The position numbers were made by a program, and so were the translations under genes. A stretch of 50,085 bases of DNA. Source: Clostridia bacterium (lineage in GTDB: Bacteria > Bacillota > Clostridia > Christensenellales > Aristaeellaceae). This document shows positions 33,342 through 41,499 of the stretch, piece by piece (the stretch's first letter is position 1; the number at the start of each line of letters is the position of its first letter). The notes beneath the pieces were generated by a model, which had not been told where the DNA came from, did no database searches, and saw nothing but the letters and a program-made list of their open reading frames with translations. The DNA lies in NCBI GenBank assembly GCA_017459565.1, contig JAFUCP010000109.1, forward strand, positions 1-50,085, given 5' to 3'.

Positions 33342-34184
33342 ATGGACATTCGATATTCCTGCAACCAGCGCGATTTCAAGCGCTATACCACCGAGGAGAC
33401 CCGCGCGGAGTTTTTGATCGAAAAGCTGTTTGTGGCGGATGAAGTGACCGCCGTGTACAGCCATGTGGACCGCATGGTGACCATGGGCATCATGCCCGTG
33501 AGCGATACCCTGCCCATCGACAAGGGCATCGATATCTGGAAGAACTTCGGCACCGAGTACTTCCTTGAGCGGCGCGAATGTGGCATGTTCAACGTGGGCG
33601 GCGCCGGCAGCGTCACCGTGGACGGCACGACCTATGAGCTGGGCTACAAGGATTGCCTCTACATCACCAAAGGCGCCAGGGAGGTCACCTTCGCCAGCGA
33701 CCATCCCGCCCAGCCCGCGAAGTTTTACATCGTCTCCGCCCCGGCGCACACCTCCTATGAGACCCGCCTGATCCGCATCGCGGACGCGGCCAAGAAGCCC
33801 TGCGGCGACGCCGCCACCAGCAACAAGCGCGTCATCAACCAGTTCATCCATCCCGATGTCCTCAAGACCTGCCAGCTGTCCATGGGCATGACCGTGCTGG
33901 AGAGCGGCAGCGTGTGGAACACCATGCCGGCCCACACCCATGAGCGCCGCATGGAGGTCTATTTCTACTTCGAGGTCCCCGAAAACCAGGTCGTGTTCCA
34001 CTTCATGGGCGAAGGCCAGCAGACCCGCCATATCGTCATGCAGAACGAGCAGGCCGTCATCAGCCCCTCCTGGTCCATCCACGCCGGCGCGGGCACCAGC
34101 AACTATACGTTCATCTGGGCCATGGGCGGCGAGAACCAGGCCTTTGACGATATGGACAACATCGCCACCACCGACCTGAGGTAA
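33342..34184 (+). CDS. kduI: 5-keto-4-deoxyuronate isomerase KduI
   Basis: 280 residues, the family's usual length. Starts MDIRYSCNQRDFKRYTTEETR like other KduI proteins (only the first 20 residues of importance), with the cupin zinc site H198-x-H200-x4-E205 (AHTHERRMEVY) and H247 (SIHAGAG). These correspond to H196, H198, E203 and H245 of the E. coli enzyme, offset by two. It converts 4-deoxy-L-threo-5-hexulose uronate, released by GH88, into 3-deoxy-D-glycero-2,5-hexodiulosonate in the cytosol. AAAGGAGAG is 9 bases upstream. kduD follows 35 bp later. Confidence 0.97.
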   Translation: MDIRYSCNQRDFKRYTTEETRAEFLIEKLFVADEVTAVYSHVDRMVTMGIMPVSDTLPIDKGIDIWKNFGTEYFLERRECGMFNVGGAGSVTVDGTTYELGYKDCLYITKGAREVTFASDHPAQPAKFYIVSAPAHTSYETRLIRIADAAKKPCGDAATSNKRVINQFIHPDVLKTCQLSMGMTVLESGSVWNTMPAHTHERRMEVYFYFEVPENQVVFHFMGEGQQTRHIVMQNEQAVISPSWSIHAGAGTSNYTFIWAMGGENQAFDDMDNIATTDLR

Positions 34185-34219
34185 TCCAGCGCTATATTTT
34201 TTAGAGGAGGATATAAAAA

Positions 34220-35023
34220 ATGAGTGATTTTCTGAAGAACTTCAGCCTTGAGGGCAAGATCGCGTGGATCACCGGCGCCAGCTATGGCATCGGCTTTGCG
34301 ATTGCCAGCGCCTACGCCGCCAGCGGCGCGAAGATCGTGTTCAACGATATCAACCAGGAGCTGGTGGACAAGGGCATGGCCGCCTACAAGGAGGCCGGCA
34401 TCGACGCCAAGGGCTATGTGTGCGACGTGACCAACGAGGCGCAGGTCCAGGCGCTGGTAAAGCAGATTGAGGAAGAAGTGGGCGTGGTGGACATTCTGGT
34501 GAACAACGCCGGCATCATTCGCCGCATCCCCATGTGCGAAATGCCCGCCGAGGAGTTCTCCAAGGTCATCAACGTGGACCTCGTCGCTCCCTTCATCGTG
34601 GCCAAGGCCGTCATCCCCTCCATGATCAAGAAGGGCCACGGCAAGATCATCAACATCTGCTCCATGATGAGCGAGCTGGGCCGCGAGACCGTCTCCGCCT
34701 ATGCCGCGGCCAAGGGCGGATTGAAGATGCTGACCCGGAACATCTGCTCCGAATACGGCGAATTCAACATCCAGTGCAACGGCATCGGCCCCGGCTACAT
34801 CGCCACGCCCCAGACCGCGCCCCTGCGCGAACGCCAGCCGGACGGCAGCCGCCATCCCTTCGACCAGTTCATCGTGGCCAAGACCCCCGCGGCCCGCTGG
34901 GGCACCACGGAGGATCTGATGGGTCCCGCCGTGTTCCTGGCCTCCGACGCCTCCAACTTCGTCAACGGCCACGTGCTGTACGTGGACGGCGGCATCCTGG
35001 CCTATATCGGCAAGCAGCCGTAA
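34220..35023 (+). CDS. kduD: 2-deoxy-D-gluconate / 2-dehydro-3-deoxygluconate 5-dehydrogenase KduD
   Basis: 267-residue short-chain dehydrogenase. Cofactor loop TGASYGIGFA (about 18-27), NNAG motif, catalytic serine in NICSMMSE and Y161-x-x-x-K165 (YAAAKGG), then PGYIATPQTAPLRE and the ending VNGHVLYVDGGILAYIGKQP (20 residues) typical of KduD/GNO proteins. It reduces the KduI product (2,5-diketo-3-deoxygluconate) to 2-keto-3-deoxygluconate using NAD(P)H. AGAGGAGG lies 10 bases before the ATG. Next steps, KDG kinase and KDPG aldolase, are not in the window. It ends at a strong terminator. Confidence 0.95.
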   Translation: MSDFLKNFSLEGKIAWITGASYGIGFAIASAYAASGAKIVFNDINQELVDKGMAAYKEAGIDAKGYVCDVTNEAQVQALVKQIEEEVGVVDILVNNAGIIRRIPMCEMPAEEFSKVINVDLVAPFIVAKAVIPSMIKKGHGKIINICSMMSELGRETVSAYAAAKGGLKMLTRNICSEYGEFNIQCNGIGPGYIATPQTAPLRERQPDGSRHPFDQFIVAKTPAARWGTTEDLMGPAVFLASDASNFVNGHVLYVDGGILAYIGKQP

Positions 35024-35055
35024 ACACTTTATCGTCGTTCGGGAACGCATAAAAG

Positions 35056-35100
35056 CCGGCATCTGCCCCCGCCGATTCGCGGGGCAGATGCCGGTACTGT
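35056..35100. terminator. Terminator ending the uronide operon
   Basis: A 14-bp stem, CCGGCATCTGCCCC (35056-35069) and GGGGCAGATGCCGG (35081-35094), followed by TACTGTTTT and preceded by AAAA, placed between convergent kduD and the anion permease gene. Confidence 0.85.
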
Positions 35101-35127
35101 TTTATCGGGATGGTCCGTTTCGCGTTT

Positions 35128-36408
35128 CTACGCCCAGGTCAGCCACACCACCGCCGCGCCGGAGACGGCGGCGATCAGCGTGAAGGGGATGCCGATGCGC
35201 AGAAAGTCCTTCGTGGCGACCTTGTAGCCCTCCTTTTGCAATATGCCGATGCCCGCGATATTGGCGGACGCGCCCACGGGCGTGATATTGCCGCCCAGCG
35301 TGGCGCCGATCAGCAGCCCAAAGGCGAACAGATAGGGCTCGATGCCCAGCATGGCCGATATGCTGCTGACCACCGGCAGCATCGTGGCCACATAGGGGAT
35401 ATTGTCGATAAAGGCGCTCAGCAGCACGGACACGCCCACGATCAGCACATACATGGTCAGCTTCGAATTGCCGCCCAGCTTCACGAACAGCTCCGCGATG
35501 GCGTCGATCACGCCCGCCCGGGTCATGCCCTCGATGACCATGAACAGCCCGCTGAGCAGCAGCAGCGTCTTATAATCGATGGCCTTCAGCACATCCGTCA
35601 GCGTATTGCCGTCCTTTTTCCGCAGGCTTTCATAGATCACGCCCACGACGGCCAGCGCCATGCAGATGATGCCGTTGGTCAGTTCCGGCTTGTTGGGGAA
35701 TTGGGAGGCGGCGATCAGCAGCAGCACCGTGCCCAGCAGCAGCGCCGTGGGCACATAGTCCCTGACCTCGGTCAGCTTGCCGGGCCTGACGGCGGCGCGT
35801 TCCGTCCTGAACAGCCACAGCAGCACGGGAATCGTCAAAAGCGCGCCCACCTCCACCGCGAAGCAGATGCCCAGCCGCCCGTGGAACCAGAAAAAGTCGT
35901 TGAAATTCATGCCCACATAGCCCGCCAGCAATATCGAAGTGGTGTCCCCCACCAGCGTGGCGGCGCCTTGCAGGTTGCTGGAGACGGCGATGGCGATGAT
36001 CACCGGCACGGGGTTGGTCTTGATCTGCTTGGACACGGCCAGGCCCACAGGCGCGACCATCAGCACCGTGGCCACGTTGTCCACAAAGGCGGATATGATG
36101 CCAGCGAACAGGCTGAGCGCCACGATGGCCCATCGCACGTCCGGCACCGCCCGCAGCAGGCCCTCCGCCATCCGCTGGGGCATCTGGCTCTGTATGAACA
36201 GCTCCACGGTGGCCATGGTGCCCGTCAGCATGAGCAGCACGTTCCAGTTGACCGCGCCCAGCGCGTCGCCCGCCGGCAAAATCCCCAGCGCGATAAACGC
36301 CGCGGCCGCGCCCAGCGCGGTGATCCAGCGCTTTTCCGAAAACACCAGCAGCAGCACATACATCGCGGCGAACAGTATCAGCGCCAGCACCATCTGATTC
36401 AAATCCAT
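35128..36408 (-). CDS. ArsB/CitM-type membrane permease, possible metal or anion exporter
   Basis: 426 residues from ATG 36408 (GGAGG 4 bases before; a TTG one codon earlier is possible). About eleven or twelve hydrophobic segments in two related halves, with the ion-transporter signatures LLMLTGTMATVELFIQ, AFVDNVATVLMVAPVG, ATLVGDTTSILLAGYVGMNF, and in the second half SAFIDNIPYVATMLPV and GATLGGNITPVGASANIAG. The paired DN and GDT/GN motifs are hallmarks of the ArsB/NhaD/CitMHS superfamily (PF03600). Substrates of this superfamily range from arsenite to citrate and Na+. The leader carries a probable manganese-sensing yybP-ykoY riboswitch, so Mn2+ handling is a fair hypothesis. No ars genes are nearby. 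Confidence 0.87.
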   Translation of the reverse strand: MDLNQMVLALILFAAMYVLLLVFSEKRWITALGAAAAFIALGILPAGDALGAVNWNVLLMLTGTMATVELFIQSQMPQRMAEGLLRAVPDVRWAIVALSLFAGIISAFVDNVATVLMVAPVGLAVSKQIKTNPVPVIIAIAVSSNLQGAATLVGDTTSILLAGYVGMNFNDFFWFHGRLGICFAVEVGALLTIPVLLWLFRTERAAVRPGKLTEVRDYVPTALLLGTVLLLIAASQFPNKPELTNGIICMALAVVGVIYESLRKKDGNTLTDVLKAIDYKTLLLLSGLFMVIEGMTRAGVIDAIAELFVKLGGNSKLTMYVLIVGVSVLLSAFIDNIPYVATMLPVVSSISAMLGIEPYLFAFGLLIGATLGGNITPVGASANIAGIGILQKEGYKVATKDFLRIGIPFTLIAAVSGAAVVWLTWA

Positions 36409-36430
36409 CAACCTCCACAGCGTATCAGAT

Positions 36431-36461
36431 AAAAAAAGCAGCTATAGCCTCGCTATACCTG
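36431..36461 (-). terminator. Expression-platform terminator of the yybP-ykoY leader
   Basis: On the minus strand, CAG-TATAGC pairs with GCTATA-CTG (one G-G mismatch, loop GAG) at 36461-36439, directly followed by seven Ts (36437-36431). It lies 23 bp before the permease start. GCGAG in its loop and stem can instead pair with CTCGC at the 3' edge of the aptamer (36500-36496), giving a plausible switch. Confidence 0.75.
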
Positions 36462-36497
36462 TCTCGATTTCGAAACCCGCGCATAGCAAAGCCGCGC

Positions 36498-36583
36498 GAG
36501 TCTCACAATTTAAAACCATGCCGGGATTGCTCCGTGTTGACGACATGACTCCGCGCAAAAGCCGCGGCTGTTACTCCCTCTCT
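36498..36583 (-). ncRNA. yybP-ykoY (manganese) riboswitch aptamer
   Basis: Read on the minus strand, the leader has the yybP-ykoY landmarks in order: GGGAGTAAC at the 5' edge (36578-36570), AGTCATGTCGTCAACACGG with the invariant GTCGTCA, then CCCGGCATGG closing the CATG/CATG helix, and GTGAGACTC at the 3' edge (36506-36498). The transcription start would be only a few bases upstream. This class senses Mn2+. The match is by eye; a covariance search with Rfam RF00080 would confirm or reject it. Confidence 0.78.
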
Positions 36584-36589
36584 TTTTTC

Positions 36590-36595
36590 ATTATA
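36590..36595 (-). promoter_or_regulatory. -10 box of the riboswitch-permease transcript
   Basis: TATAAT on the minus strand (36595-36590), preceded by TGC (extended -10). I see no clear -35 at 17 bp. Confidence 0.6.
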
Positions 36596-36637
36596 GCATA
36601 TACCTTTGGACTTTATCGCTACGTTTCCGTTAAAACA

Positions 36638-36668
36638 GCGAGGGCCGGGAAAGCTCCCCGACCCTCGC
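36638..36668 (-). terminator. Terminator of the rhamnose transporter operon
   Basis: GCGAGGGCCGGG (36638-36649) pairs with CCCGACCCTCGC (36657-36668) apart from one mismatch, 21 bp after the binding-protein stop. On the minus strand TGTTTTAA follows. Confidence 0.75.
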
Positions 36669-36688
36669 AGGTTTCATAGCCCAAATAA

Positions 36689-37699
36689 TTACAGGATGTC
36701 CACCCAAGCGTCCACGGTGTCCTTGGTGAAGGAGTTCAGCTTGTTCAGGAACAGGATGGAGCCGCCGTCGTCAGACTCGGTGACTTCCAGCTCGCCCAGC
36801 TCGCCGCACTCGATCTTCTCGCCCACTTCGCCCTTGAACTCGCCCTTCGCCATCGCGACGGCCGCGTAGGAGGAGGCATAGCCCAGCTCGATGGGGTTCC
36901 ACAGGAAGGTCTCGTCCGCGATGCCCGCGTCGATGAACTCCTTCATGTCGGAGGCCAGGGTCAGACCGGTGACCTTCACGTCGCGGCCGGCATCCTGGAT
37001 GCACTTGCAGACGGCGGGGCCGCCCACGGTGGTGGGAACGATGATGCCCTTCAGATCCGGATACTTGTCCAGCAGAGCCTGGGTCTCGTTGAAGGACTTG
37101 GTGTACTCGTCGTCGCCGTACACGGTGCCGACGTACTCGATGTTGGCATACTTCTCGTCGCCGGAATTCAGGGCTTCCTCAATGAAGGAAATCCACAGGT
37201 TCTGGTTCGGAGCGGTGGCCATGGCGGACAGGATGGCGATCTGGCCTTCGCCGCCGATGCTGTTCACGATGGAATCCAGCTGGGTCACGCCGATCACCTG
37301 CGCGGAAGCGGGCTCAACGTCCAGGTCGCGGCCTTCGGCATCCACCTTGGCATCCCAGGAGATGACCTTGATGCCCTGCTCGCGGGCCTCGTTGCACACG
37401 TCCACCAGCGCGGCAGGGTCGTTCGCGGAGATGCACAGCACGTCCACGCCCTTGGCGATGTAGCCTTCGATGATGCGGATCTGACCGTCGGAGGAGCCGT
37501 CGTCGGGACCGTCGTGTTCAAACTCAAAGCCAAGCTCTTCAGCGGCCTTCTCGAAGCCGGTGACACCGGCCTGGAAATAGGCGTTGCCGGACTGCTTGTA
37601 GACGACGCCGATGTAGATGCCTTCGCCCGCCTTCTCGGCGAACGCGGCAACGCTGAGTACCAGCATCAGAGCCAGAACGAGAGCCAAAACTTTCTTCAT
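36689..37699 (-). CDS. rhaS: Rhamnose-type ABC transporter substrate-binding protein
   Basis: 336 residues with a signal peptide (MKKVLALVLALMLVLSVAAF, cleaved near FAE). The mature sequence follows the RhaS pattern: YIGVVYKQSGNAYFQAG, DVLCISANDPAALVDVC, VISWDAK, IAILSAMATAPNQNLWISF (nearly the RhaS ILSA.A.A.NQN.W), VYGDDEYTKSFNETQALLDKYPDLKG (key parts VYGDD and YPDLKGIIVPTTVG), and FLWNPIELGYASSYAA. It is related to the AI-2 binder LsrB, but these motifs fit rhamnose better. AGGAGG lies 9 bases before the ATG. It is the last gene of its operon, preceded by two small hairpins. Confidence 0.9.
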   Translation of the reverse strand: MKKVLALVLALMLVLSVAAFAEKAGEGIYIGVVYKQSGNAYFQAGVTGFEKAAEELGFEFEHDGPDDGSSDGQIRIIEGYIAKGVDVLCISANDPAALVDVCNEAREQGIKVISWDAKVDAEGRDLDVEPASAQVIGVTQLDSIVNSIGGEGQIAILSAMATAPNQNLWISFIEEALNSGDEKYANIEYVGTVYGDDEYTKSFNETQALLDKYPDLKGIIVPTTVGGPAVCKCIQDAGRDVKVTGLTLASDMKEFIDAGIADETFLWNPIELGYASSYAAVAMAKGEFKGEVGEKIECGELGELEVTESDDGGSILFLNKLNSFTKDTVDAWVDIL

Positions 37700-37722
37700 A
37701 GGGGTATACCTCCTTTTTATTT

Positions 37723-37777
37723 ACTCCGGAGAATGACTCCGGGAGTAATTCAGGGATCAGGCAACGATTGCGTTGCC
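37723..37777 (-). promoter_or_regulatory. Two small hairpins before the rhaS-type gene
   Basis: GGCAACG-ATTG-CGTTGCC (37760-37777) and ACTCCGGAG with CTCCGGGAGT (37723-37746, one bulge) lie in the 91-bp gap after the permease. Neither has a T-run on the minus strand. They may protect or process the 5' end of the binding-protein message. Confidence 0.5.
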
Positions 37778-37790
37778 CGTTGCCTCAACC

Positions 37791-38879
37791 TCACGCCGCC
37801 TTTGCGGCGTTGAGCTTGGCCGTCTCCGCCCGGCGCAGGCGCACCTTGCGGCGGTTCTGGGCATCCTCCAGCAGGTTCGGGCCCAGCACGGAGAGGATCA
37901 GGATCACGCCCACGGACAGGTTGACCGCGGAATCCGGGAAGCTGAAGATGTTGCCCAGGCCGAACTTCACCACGCCGAAGATGACCAGAGAGATGGTGGC
38001 GCCGATGACGCTGCCCTTGCCCCCGTCGGTAGAGAAGCCGCCCAGCACCGCCGCCGCGATGGCATACATGTGGTAGCCGTCCATGATATCCGCCTTGACG
38101 GAGGAGGACGAATTGCCCACGAAGAAGATGCCTGTCACGGCGCTCATGAAGCCCGCGATGACGAAGCACCAGAACTTGATGCGGTCCACGCGCACGCCGG
38201 AGTAGTAGGTGGCGGCGGAATTGGTGCCGATGGCGAAGATCTTGCGGCCGTTGCCGGTCTGGTGCAGCCAGATGTAGAACACCACGGCCAGCGCCAGATA
38301 GATCGGTATGGAAATCGGAATTTGCAGCTCTCCGATCTTCAAAAGCTGGTTCAGGTTGCTCAGCGACTTAAAGGTGGGGTCCTTGAACGTCAGCGTCTCG
38401 CCGCCGATCAGCAGATAGCTGAAGCCGCGGAAGAACAGCTGGGTCGCCAGGGTGATGATCATGGGGAACAGTTCCTTGAACCGGGTGACCAAAAAGCCGT
38501 TCAGAGCGCCGCAGAGCGCGCCCACCAGCAGGCAGACAGCCAGGGCCGCGACGAGGGCCATGGGGCTGCCCTCCTCCGCGCCGCCCGCCAGCTTGTTGTA
38601 GACCACGCCCAGCGTGACCACGCTCAGCGTGCCGATGGCGCCCACGGAGATATCGATATCGCCCATGGCCAGGATCAGCATCATGCCCAGGGTCATAAAG
38701 CTGTACAGGAAGTAGGGCCTCATGCTCCTGAGGACATTTGCGAAGTAGAACACCGATTTGCGGGAAACGCCGCTTGCGACGTTGACGCTGTCGGCGACCT
38801 TGAACACCGCGCACATCACCACCAGCAGCAGGATGAGGAAGAATTCCCAGCTTTTCAGAAACGATTTCACCTTCTGCAT
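37791..38879 (-). CDS. rhaQ: Rhamnose-type ABC transporter permease 2
   Basis: 362-residue RbsC-family permease with about nine hydrophobic segments. It has LILAMGDIDISVGAIGTLSV in the first half and AAVLGGFSTDGGKGSVIGA in the second, the two family motifs. Its ATG overlaps the upstream permease stop by one base (38879). It makes the sugar channel together with that protein. The P/Q naming follows gene order in rhizobial rhaSTPQ and could be swapped. Confidence 0.88.
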   Translation of the reverse strand: MQKVKSFLKSWEFFLILLLVVMCAVFKVADSVNVASGVSRKSVFYFANVLRSMRPYFLYSFMTLGMMLILAMGDIDISVGAIGTLSVVTLGVVYNKLAGGAEEGSPMALVAALAVCLLVGALCGALNGFLVTRFKELFPMIITLATQLFFRGFSYLLIGGETLTFKDPTFKSLSNLNQLLKIGELQIPISIPIYLALAVVFYIWLHQTGNGRKIFAIGTNSAATYYSGVRVDRIKFWCFVIAGFMSAVTGIFFVGNSSSSVKADIMDGYHMYAIAAAVLGGFSTDGGKGSVIGATISLVIFGVVKFGLGNIFSFPDSAVNLSVGVILILSVLGPNLLEDAQNRRKVRLRRAETAKLNAAKAA

Positions 38880-39892
38880 CAGATATTCCTCCTTGCCAGG
38901 TCCTGTTTCTCAGCCACGCGCTGCAGGATGACGTTCAGCAGGATGGCCACCAGCAGCAGTATGCCCTTGATGAACTCGGTGATCATGGAATTGCCGATGC
39001 CCATCTGGGGGATGGCATGGTCGATGAAGGCGATCATCAGCGCGCCGATGACCACGCCGCTGATCTTGCCATAGCCGCCGGTGACGGCCACACCGCCCAG
39101 CACGCAGGCCGCGATGGTGAACATCTCGTCGCCCAGGGCAGAGCCCTTTTCGATGGCCGCGTAGAACGCCAGCCACATGATGCCCGCCAGGCCCGCGGTG
39201 GCGCCGCAGATGGTGTGGGCCAGCACGCGGATCCGGTTGATGGGCACGCCGCGCATCTGCGCCGCCTCGGCATTGGAGCCCACGGCGTACAGGTTGCGGC
39301 CCGTGCGGGTGTATTTCAGGAACACGCCGGTGATCACCACCACCAGCACCGCCAGCCACACCAGGAACGGCAGGCCCAGGAAGGAGTGGTTGATCAGGCT
39401 GTCCTTGAAGGCCTGGGTCAGCTGGGTGGGGTTGATCTTGTTCATGCCCAGCAGCCAGTCCATGGGAATCAGCGCCCGGACGATGTAGCTGGTGGAGAGC
39501 GTGACGATCAGGGCGATGACCCGGCCATAGCTCATCAGCACGCCGTTGAGCGCGCCAATCACCGCGCCGATGCCGATGCCCAGCAGGAACATGACGATGG
39601 TGGACTGCACCGCGCCGTCGCCCATCAGCTTGCCGGCCACCGCGCCCGCGAAGGCCAGTATGGCCGTGATGGAAATGTCGATGGAGCCGATCAGCAGCAC
39701 GCACAGCATACCGCAGCACAATACCATATTGATGGAGCCGTTTTTCAGCACGTTCAGCCAGCTGTTGCCCAGATAGCCGGGAACGCGCAGGCTGACCGCG
39801 ATCAAAAGCAGCGCCAGCACCGCCAGCAGGGGAATTTCACGATGCTCGATCAATATGGAATAAATCGGCTTGCGCTCTTTCTTCGTCTGCAT
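38879..39892 (-). CDS. rhaP: Rhamnose-type ABC transporter permease 1
   Basis: 337-residue RbsC-family permease. Basic N-terminus (MQTKKERKP), then LCVLLIGSIDISITAILAF and ACVLGGVAVTGGYGKISGVV as family motifs, with about nine membrane segments. It starts 16 bp after the ATPase stop and overlaps the next permease by 1 bp, so the order ATPase, permease, permease, binding protein is one operon. Confidence 0.88.
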   Translation of the reverse strand: MQTKKERKPIYSILIEHREIPLLAVLALLLIAVSLRVPGYLGNSWLNVLKNGSINMVLCCGMLCVLLIGSIDISITAILAFAGAVAGKLMGDGAVQSTIVMFLLGIGIGAVIGALNGVLMSYGRVIALIVTLSTSYIVRALIPMDWLLGMNKINPTQLTQAFKDSLINHSFLGLPFLVWLAVLVVVITGVFLKYTRTGRNLYAVGSNAEAAQMRGVPINRIRVLAHTICGATAGLAGIMWLAFYAAIEKGSALGDEMFTIAACVLGGVAVTGGYGKISGVVIGALMIAFIDHAIPQMGIGNSMITEFIKGILLLVAILLNVILQRVAEKQDLARRNI

Positions 39893-39908
39893 CTTTGTCG
39901 CTCCCCCC

Positions 39909-41408
39909 TCACTGCTTCTGCGGCATGGCCGCGTGCAGAATATCGTCCTGGGTCAGGCCCTTGGTATCCGTGAACTCCCTGGTCACCTTGCCCTCGCTCA
40001 TCACATAGATGCGGTCGGACATGTTGATGACCTCCGGCAGCTCCGATGAAATCATCAGTATGCCCAGGCCCTGGCTGGCCAGGTCGGACATGATCTCATA
40101 GATGGCGGCCTTGGAGCCCACGTCCACGCCCTTGGTGGGCTCGTCCAGTATGATCACCTGGGGCTCCGCGGCCAGCTGCTTGGCGACGACCACCTTCTGC
40201 TGGTTGCCGCCGGACAGCGCGCCGGTGTGGGTATCCGTGGTGGGGGCCTTGATGGCCAGCAGCTCCTTCATCTTGCCCGAAAGCTCATATTCCTTGCCGC
40301 GGTTGATGAACATGCCGTTCTGGCACTTGTCCAGCACCGACAGAGAAATGTTGTGGTTGATGGACCAGGACAAAAGCAGGCCCTCCTTCTGCCGGTTCTC
40401 CGGCAGCATCCCCAGGCCCCTGGCCATCATTTGGGTGGGCGTCTGGTCGTGGACCTCCTCACCCTTGAAATAAATCTTTCCGGAATCGGGCTTCGTCACG
40501 CCGAACACCGACTCCATGACCTCGGTGCGGCCCGCGCCCACCAGGCCCGTCAGGCCCACGATCTCGCCAGCGCGCACGGTCATGTTGATATCCCGGTAGA
40601 AGCCCGTGCGGCTCAGGTTTTCCAGCTTTAAAAGCTCCTTGCCCACCTGGGTCTGCTTTTTGGGGAACAGCTGGGTGATCTCCCGGCCCACCATGTGGTG
40701 TACCAGGAAGGGCTGGTCCACCTCGGAAAGCTGCCAGGTGCCGATGTACTGCGCGTCTCGGAACACGGTCACGCGGTCGGCCAGGCCGAAGATGTCCTCA
40801 AAGCGGTGGGAAATCAGTATGATGCCCACGCCCTTGTCTCGCAGGCGGCGGGCGATGGTATACAGATCCTCCGCCTCGCGCTGGGACAGGGAGGCCGTGG
40901 GCTCATCCATGATGAGGATCCTGGCGTCCATCGACAGCGCCTTGGCGATCTCCACCAGCTGCTGCTGGCCGACGGTCAGCGAGCCCACGGAGGCCGTGGG
41001 ACTGAGATTAGCGTCAATGGAATCCAGCAGCTTTTTGGCCTCGCGGTTCATCTTCGGCCAGTCGATAAAGGGGCCGATCTTGAACTCATGGCCTATAAAA
41101 ATATTCTCCGCCACGCTGAGGTCGGGATAGGAGGCGGCATGCTGGTAAATGGCCGCGATGCCCCGCTCCTGGGCGGTGATGGGGTCCGTCATGACCACCT
41201 TTTCGCCGTTCAATATGATTTCGCCGCCGTCCGGCTGATGCACGCCGGTAAGAGTCTTGATGAACGTGGACTTGCCCGCGCCGTTTTCACCCACCAGCAC
41301 GTGGATCTCCCCCGCCTTCAGATTGAAATGCACGTTGTCCAGCGCCTTGACGCCCGGGAATATCTTGGTTATGCCGTTCATCTCCAGAATGTACTCGGAA
41401 CCTGGCAT
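39909..41408 (-). CDS. rhaT: Rhamnose-type ABC transporter ATPase (two NBDs)
   Basis: 499 residues from ATG 41408 (GGAGGGG 7-8 bases upstream; the in-frame extension lies in the leader). Domain 1: Walker [10 protein letters not shown], signature-like [15 protein letters not shown], Walker B ILIMDEPTASLS. Domain 2: degenerate Walker A LVGAGRTE, full signature [15 protein letters not shown], Walker B VIILDEPTKGVD. As in other CUT2 ATPases one half is catalytically weak. First gene of its operon, behind its own promoter. Substrate assignment rests on the binding protein and gene order. Confidence 0.92.
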   Translation of the reverse strand: MPGSEYILEMNGITKIFPGVKALDNVHFNLKAGEIHVLVGENGAGKSTFIKTLTGVHQPDGGEIILNGEKVVMTDPITAQERGIAAIYQHAASYPDLSVAENIFIGHEFKIGPFIDWPKMNREAKKLLDSIDANLSPTASVGSLTVGQQQLVEIAKALSMDARILIMDEPTASLSQREAEDLYTIARRLRDKGVGIILISHRFEDIFGLADRVTVFRDAQYIGTWQLSEVDQPFLVHHMVGREITQLFPKKQTQVGKELLKLENLSRTGFYRDINMTVRAGEIVGLTGLVGAGRTEVMESVFGVTKPDSGKIYFKGEEVHDQTPTQMMARGLGMLPENRQKEGLLLSWSINHNISLSVLDKCQNGMFINRGKEYELSGKMKELLAIKAPTTDTHTGALSGGNQQKVVVAKQLAAEPQVIILDEPTKGVDVGSKAAIYEIMSDLASQGLGILMISSELPEVINMSDRIYVMSEGKVTREFTDTKGLTQDDILHAAMPQKQ

Positions 41409-41465
41409 CGTATCCCCTCCATTCCCCACGGCCCGAACCGTGGCAATACTCCGCAATATATGATT

Positions 41466-41495
41466 ATTATAATCGAACTTTAGTCAATCTGTCAA
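41466..41495 (-). promoter_or_regulatory. Promoter of the rhamnose transporter operon
   Basis: On the minus strand, TTGACA (41495-41490), an 18-bp spacer and TATAAT (41471-41466). A perfect 13-bp palindrome GATTAT-T-ATAATC (41462-41474) covers the -10 box and could be an operator. Confidence 0.75.
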
Positions 41496-41499
41496 GAAT

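Noticed and set aside
35128-36408. Arsenite efflux pump ArsB
   Set aside because: The superfamily is right, but no arsR, arsC or arsA genes are near and the leader looks manganese-responsive, so a specific arsenite call is not justified.
36689-41408. AI-2 (Lsr) transporter as identity of the four-gene operon
   Set aside because: The binding protein is related to LsrB, but ISANDPAAL, SAMATAPNQNLW, VYGDD and FLWNPIELGYA fit the rhamnose binder, and no lsrK, lsrF or lsrG genes are present.
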